From positions 32,049,948 to 32,113,947 of the forward strand of contig OX638370.1 in assembly GCA_951812925.1 (NCBI GenBank): DNA of 64,000 nucleotides, in the 5' to 3' direction. Each line of letters opens with the position of its first letter. Position 1 is the first letter of the stretch. A program made the position numbers and the translations under genes. Origin of the DNA: Calliopum simillimum. Taxonomy: Eukaryota > Arthropoda > Insecta > Diptera > Lauxaniidae. Positions 58,485 through 64,000 of the stretch are shown here, piece after piece. A model generated the notes under the pieces. That model saw nothing but the letters and a program-made list of their open reading frames with translations, made no database searches and was not told the origin of the DNA.

Positions 58485-59507
58485 CAGTCCATTTTTTTGA
58501 AAATTTTGTTTGTATGGCGTCACGGCTTTTTATCCGAATTTACAGCTTATGCCACGGCTTCTTGTTCGAATTTACATAGATTTTGCTTAGGCCTTGCACT
58601 TAAGTGAAATTTGGTTGAATTATCACAAAAAATGCTTTAAGTATAGCATTTCGTATTTATTGCTCATATGAGAGGTGCCACGCTCGCTTGTCCGAGTTCG
58701 TCTTGTTTTTACTCATTTGAATTTTTTAATGTCTGAGTGAAATTTAGTTAGAGTAACTCAAAAAACAATTTCAGTTTGACATTTTGAAGCTTTTTCTTAG
58801 GTGGGAGGTGCCATGCCCTCTTGTCCGAGTTTGCCTAGTTTTTGCTCAGAGCTTGCATGTTTAGTTTCTGATATCTGAGTGAAATTTAGTTGAATTACAT
58901 CGAAAAACGCTTTCTGTATAGCATTTTGAAACTTTTGCTTAAATGGTACGTGCCACGCCCTCTTCCCGACTATTTCTAGTTTTTGCTTAGAGTTTGCATT
59001 TTTTGTTCTATGCGTCTGAGTGAAATTTAGTTGGAGTAACTCAAAAAACAAATTCAGTTTGACATTTTGAAACATTCGCTTACATGGAAGGTGCCACGCC
59101 TTATTGTTCGAGTTCGCCTAGTTTTTATTCAGAATTTGTGCTTACCGCTTTTAATATGAGTGCGTATTTTGAACGTGAAAAATACTCCTAAGGTTGCATT
59201 TTGAATATATTTTTAATATGGGCGGTAGGCGTGTCCGTTAGCCAATTTCGTACGTTTTCAATTAGTCGAGCTAACTTTGATGACGCAGGCAGTGTGCCAA
59301 ATTTCGTCTAATTATCTTGTTCCAAAAAAATATTAAAATGATTTCAACGGATAGACAGACATCCAGACAGTAAAACATACATGGCTACATCGACTCACGA
59401 AGGGGCGCTGATCAAGAATATATATACTTTTCCATACCTGCCATGCCTACTTCGCCGCTTTGCAAACGAAAGGACAAAGTGAATAAACCCTGGGAATAGG
59501 GTATAAA
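58485..59507 (+). mobile_element. Dispersed repeat family A, copy 4 (5' end missing, extra subunits)
   Basis: It has five subunits with cores near 58509, 58677, 58805, 58950 and 59091, against three in the other copies. These are followed by the GCGTGTCCGTTAGCCAATTT section, a degenerate PuCAGAC tract, GGCGCTGATCAAGAATATAT, and the end AATAGGGTATAAAAAAT at about 59507. The ATACCCTACAC start is absent. Confidence 0.82.
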
Positions 59508-62500
59508 AAATCAAATACTGCACAGACCTGTCTAATGAGATTTGCTTCAGTTCAGTTCAGTGCATATAATATAGTTGTAGTGTACACTACAAAATGCTAC
59601 TTTAGTGACAAAAGTAATTTTGTCGCTCTCTTTTTGTGCCTCTGTTTTGCTAACGCCTTTTCTCACTCTCGCGAAAATCTATGAAAGCTACTACAATCCT
59701 GAGCTTTCAGTACTTGCAACTTGCAAGAGTTACCATAACATTAGTTTTAATGTAGTTTTTCTATTCGCATGTTTTACTATAAACTGAAGTATTTTTTGTT
59801 TTTTGACACTGATGAAACAGGACAGTGTATTTTAGTGTCAAAATGAAATCATTATAGAATGTGAATATTGTGTTATGTTTCATATGCATCTGGAAAGGAC
59901 TTTTTCTTTTTATTTTTAAGCTCTATTTTTACTTAACCAATATCATAATGTTCATACATTTTCATATGGTTTTTTGTTTGTATTTATATATGCATGTTTG
60001 TAAACACCAAAACCGAAAATCCTATTAACAGCTCATTAGTGTCAGCTTCAAAGGCTTCAGTCACAAAAGCTTCACACCTTACACAATAGAATACTGTATT
60101 TACTGTGCACAGCCCACAAAAGCAACGTTGTAATTTTCGCCCCAATAAAGAGATTTCTATATGACAGCCTCCTGTATAAATGTATGTACAATGTGTTGTT
60201 TGTAACAATACTACTACAAATAATGTAGCATAAAGAAGGCCATACTAATATACATGTTGTGGGACGAACTTACACATAATTTTTTATGAATATCGTTTAG
60301 GGTGCTACTGAGGAAAAAATAAATTTTTTTTTTTTTAAATTGAATGTATCTTTCTGAAATGATATCACAATTATTTGAACTTATAATAATGTACAGTAAA
60401 AATTTTAGTTCAGTTTTAGGACCAAGAAGTATTTAGATGGAACAATGCCAAAAAAGTATTAATTTTATACTATTTTGGTATAAATTTCTTACTTTTTTGG
60501 AATATATTTTAAACTTTTTTGGAAAAAAATCGGAATTTAATACCAAAAAAGTTTTAAATCAATACTAAAGAGAATCAAAACTAAGAAAAGTAAACTATCA
60601 TTTCTAAGTATGTTTACATTGTTCCTCCCCTTAATTTTATGCCAAAAATTCAATTTTCAATTGCTCACAACTGAATCGTAGCTCAAAAAGTTAAAAAATT
60701 AGTAAACACAACAGGTCGTATGAGTGACCTTAAATATTTTCAGTAACTTCTTTATTCTTTCATGATTCTTGAGTCAAATATCCTGGTTCTGATTCAACTT
60801 AAAATATTCAGCTTTCAAAATTCTCGTAAAAAATTTAACATATTATGAAAATGTAAAATTTGATTGTTGGCCGCTTAAAGGAAAACTTGCTAGCTGTATA
60901 TTTTCAAAAACTTTTTGTCACCCAAAAACCATTTTGATGCTTTTTCTTACAAAACTTTATTTCTAATCAATTAAATCACCCTCAAAAACGTAAACAATTT
61001 TGTAAATCCCAGACAACTGATATCCACAAAACTGCCAAGATATATAAAACTATAATATCAAATGTTGCTTATATGGCTAAACTTTGCTTAAGCAGAAGCT
61101 TAAGCGAAAAATCTACATATGCACAACAAATACAGAAAACAATAAAAAGAAAAAAAAAAAAAACAAAGTGTTTTGTAGGACGCAAATCGCTATTGACATA
61201 AATGTCGTAGATACAGATAAAATGATTAAGATATCTACATACAGACAATTGTGTATAATATGTTTGTATAGTTAAGGAAGGGTGCTGGCTGGCTGGCTGG
61301 CTGGCTGGCTGTTCACATTGTACGAGTCACAAGGACATGAATATGTTTTTAAGATAACATCTAAATAGCTGTCTAAGCTTTGATTTCGTAAGTATCTTGT
61401 TGTAAACCAAAGAGCGCAATGTTGATGATAGCAGATACAACAACAATAACAATAACAATGGAAATATGTCTGACAACAAACAAACAAATATTTTTTTTAT
61501 ACGATTCTTAAAAAAAAAATACATTAAAAATATTACGCAGACAATTTGGTAGACGAAAAACTGTCAAAATGTGTAGCATATACAAAGGCGCCATTTCAAG
61601 TATTTTTGATAAACTTTATAGTGGATTTAGCTAAGTACTTGAGCAGCAACTTGCTTAGTCAAGTGGCTATTGATAAAAGTTTTTATACCTTCATCAAAAA
61701 AAAATATTTTATTCTGAACTGGCCTCTCTATCTTTAGACAGCAAAGCATTGAAACTTAAGTTCTTATCTCTCTGCCACAACAAAAGTTAAATCCACTTCC
61801 CAAAAAGAACCCTGACTTATTTTTGCAAAAAACATAAACAACTCAAGGCACACACATACATACATGCATTGTAAATGTTTATATATTTGTACCTTGAAAA
61901 CCAACTCATATACTTAAGCGCACACAAATGCAAATTCATTGCCAACTTAGCGGTCTTTGTATTGTAACTACAGTTGTTGTTGCTTATTAAAAATGTAAGA
62001 TGTTCATGTGTGTGTGTGTGTGTGTTTTTTGTTGGCAGATGAGTTTTGCTCATTTTTTGTTGCCAAGGTCAACAATGCAACGTGGGACCAGTAGCTGCAT
62101 GCACCAACTACTGCCAAGTGTAACAGACTGAAGTGTGATTATTTGGCCATTTGTTGCACTTTCGGTTTTATTTTTTGAGTATACCTTTTGGCGCACTTAC
62201 TTGAAGTTCATCTAAGTTAGTTTTTTTTTGTTTCTATTTAAGTTGGTAACCCTATTCTGGTTTGTTTTGTGTATATTAAGATGGCTGCACAACTTCAAAA
62301 AACTTTTAACTTGGTCAAGGCTATACTTTGCCAAAGTTTACTTACATCCACTTAAAATTTCATGCAAAACTTTTTGGCTTAAGCCTTAAAATTTTGCTTT
62401 ATTTTTAAGTATTATTTTTGTAGTAATAAATTAATGACTCTTAAAAAAAAAATCCCTTCGCTTGTTTTTTGGTAATTATTATGATTACTAATTAAATACT

Positions 62501-62571
62501 GTTTTTAATTTACTGAAAATCTAATGCGTCACGCTTTCGTCACATTTTAAACTTTTTTTTTTTTTAAAATA
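59508..62571. other. AT-rich intronic DNA with small simple repeats
   Basis: No gene was recognised. A (GGCT)n run lies near 61285-61310, a GT run near 62008-62025, and A homopolymers near 61149. The first exon of the PKC gene was looked for here and not found. Confidence 0.45.
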
Positions 62572-63471
62572 CACAGGCTTACAAAAAAAAAAAAAAATGT
62601 CATGGCGTTTTGACCAGATTATGTGTTTCCTAGGGACTGTGACGTCCTGAATCCGAATCCCTTTTCCTTTTTTTTTTTCCAGAACGTCTGAGAAAAAAGA
62701 TTTCAAGGTCATATGAAGGTCAAAATGGGGTTCATGTGTCGTTTAGTGATAAATTCGCTAAAATTCTGAAACTAATTTTTAATCATTAAACTCTTAGGTC
62801 TTAAAAAGAATATATAAGCAAAAAGAGTATCTCGGACCTAGATTCGGAGATATAGCCATCGAAAGATCAGAATATATATCTTCTATGAAAACCACTATAA
62901 CTTGGGAACCCCTGAATGGATTTGGAAAATATTGGAGTCATATGAAAGGTATTTTGTTGTTGTTGCTATTTTTGTTGTTGTTGTTGCTGGTGTTGTTGAT
63001 TTATTTGTTGTTGTAATTGAAAAATTTCACAAAATTTTAAAAAAGCTCATATCTCGAAAACTATGCATCCAATTGAAAATATTCTCCGAATATTTTTATA
63101 AACTATCAAAATACCTTTCATATGACACCAATATTTTACAAATCCATGCAGGGGTTCCCAACTTATAGCGATTTTCATAGAAGATATATCCGGATCTTCC
63201 GATGGCTATATCTCCGAAACAAGGTCCGAGATATGCTTTTTGATCACATATTCTCTTTAAGGACTAAGAACTCAATGATAAAAAATTAGTTTCAGAATTT
63301 TAGCGAATTTATCACTAAACGACACATGACCTCCATATGACCTTGAACAATTTTTCTCAGACGTTCTAGAAAAAAACGGACCCGGGATTCGAATTCAGGA
63401 CGTCAAAGTCCCTAGGAAACACATAGTCTGATCAAAATGCCATGACATTTTTTTTTTTTTGTAAACCTGTG
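62572..63471. mobile_element. MITE family B, copy 2 (complete, 900 bp)
   Basis: The terminal inverted repeats start CACAGGCTTACAAAAAAAAA (right end GTAAACCTGTG) and extend for about 370 bp per arm. They include TCATGGCGTTTTGACCAGA, GAACGTCTGAGAAAAAAGAT and GGGAACCCCTGAATGGATTT with inverted partners. A TTGTTG-rich centre separates the arms. No transposase is present, and the target duplication is not clear. Confidence 0.88.
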
Positions 63472-64000
63472 ATATTTGTCGACTGGTTATTAAAGTTAGG
63501 GAATGCCCTAGTTATGGAAATTTTTTTGAGTTTTGTGGTTGACGGTTTCGTGTTCAAAAATCATAATTCTAAACCGTAGAATATACCTACTGTCTTAGTT
63601 TTGGGTTAAAACTAAAGGTAATTCGCATTTTTTTCCACAAAATCTAAATTGGAATATCAAAAAAATTAGGCCTTAAAGCCTCTTTTGTAATTTAAGTACT
63701 AAAAAGGTACTTAGGCCTGATTCAATACATTTCCAAAAAGGGTCTAGTTTAAAAATCGGCTTAGAAATATTTTAGTTATGGAGTTGCATTTATCCCATTT
63801 TTTTTCACTTCATCACAATTTACAAAAAACAAAAATCATAATTCCGAGATGGTAAGGTCAATTATTGCCACGGTAGGCATGGAATAACTATATTCAAATA
63901 AATGAAAATTTCTCTTAACTGCTTCTTAATAATGGCGCAATGTTAAGGAATGATGTTCTCTTTTTTTAGTAGTCCTTTTTATTAATTTTGCTGTTTATCT
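63472..64000. other. AT-rich intronic DNA
   Basis: No gene or element was recognised. Confidence 0.4.

Noticed and set aside
63360..63400. tRNA-like GGATTCGAATTC stretch
   Set aside because: The cloverleaf arms and acceptor stem are absent, and the sequence is the inverted arm of MITE family B.
48000..64000. First coding exon of the PKC gene
   Set aside because: I looked for minus-strand FFKQPTFCSHCKDFIW-like sequence ending in TG|GT and did not find it.

Overview
The window is AT-rich animal DNA and looks like a higher fly (cyclorrhaphous Diptera; a tephritid-like fly is my guess). Almost all of it is transposon debris, simple repeats and quiet AT-rich DNA. The key to the locus is three short minus-strand exons with good splice sites. 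They sit at 47697-47728 (32 nt), 47547-47626 (80 nt) and 38567-38681 (115 nt). Joined in phase they encode the C1A-C1B (diacylglycerol/phorbol-ester binding) region of a conventional protein kinase C, and the residues match Pkc53E rather than eye-PKC (inaC). The window is therefore mostly intron of this gene: at least 38.5 kb lie downstream of exon 38567-38681, 8.9 kb lie between it and the next exon, and at least 16.3 kb lie upstream of the micro-exon. I did not find the first exon, the C2 exons or the kinase exons.

Left part (1-38.5 kb). There is a BEL/Pao protease scrap, an array of alternating short hairpins (about 0.9-1.23 kb), a compound hexanucleotide tract (3.9-4.7 kb), and a large foldback element with about 2 kb inverted arms built from about 420-bp units (6.76-12.07 kb). 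That element carries a nested 545-bp TA-flanked MITE. A deleted mariner follows (12.23-13.13 kb), then a pair of inverted non-autonomous Helitrons (15.4-16.0 and 19.1-19.7 kb). Between the Helitrons lie a decayed multicopy insect gene and a head-to-head non-LTR retrotransposon remnant. An almost intact maT-like (DD37D) transposon with one stop codon lies at 20.8-22.1 kb. A dispersed family with inverted ends (ATACCCTACAC) and internal repeats of about 140 bp occurs six times in the window.

Middle part (38.5-47.7 kb, the intron between Pkc53E exons). It holds a 19-bp minisatellite, an inverted-repeat element with CpG-rich arms and a zinc-finger-like exon (41.2-42.9 kb), and a GC-richer block (44.65-46.55 kb). 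That block appears to be inserted in a MITE copy and carries a second alternating-hairpin array.

Right part (47.7-64 kb). Several MITEs with long terminal inverted repeats surround the most unusual object, a 3.8-kb segment at 53979-57755. It has short inverted ends (AGGTGCGTTTT) and contains decayed pieces of three unrelated host genes: RRP12 (plus strand), and C1QBP/p32 and TANGO2 (minus strand). The RRP12 piece keeps introns, so this looks like DNA-level gene capture rather than retroposition. Next to it is a CpG-richer segment with a possible first exon of another gene (58098-58130) and a 75-bp tandem repeat.

Family names come from motif recognition by eye. No alignment or database search was possible, and element borders are approximate unless a target duplication is stated.
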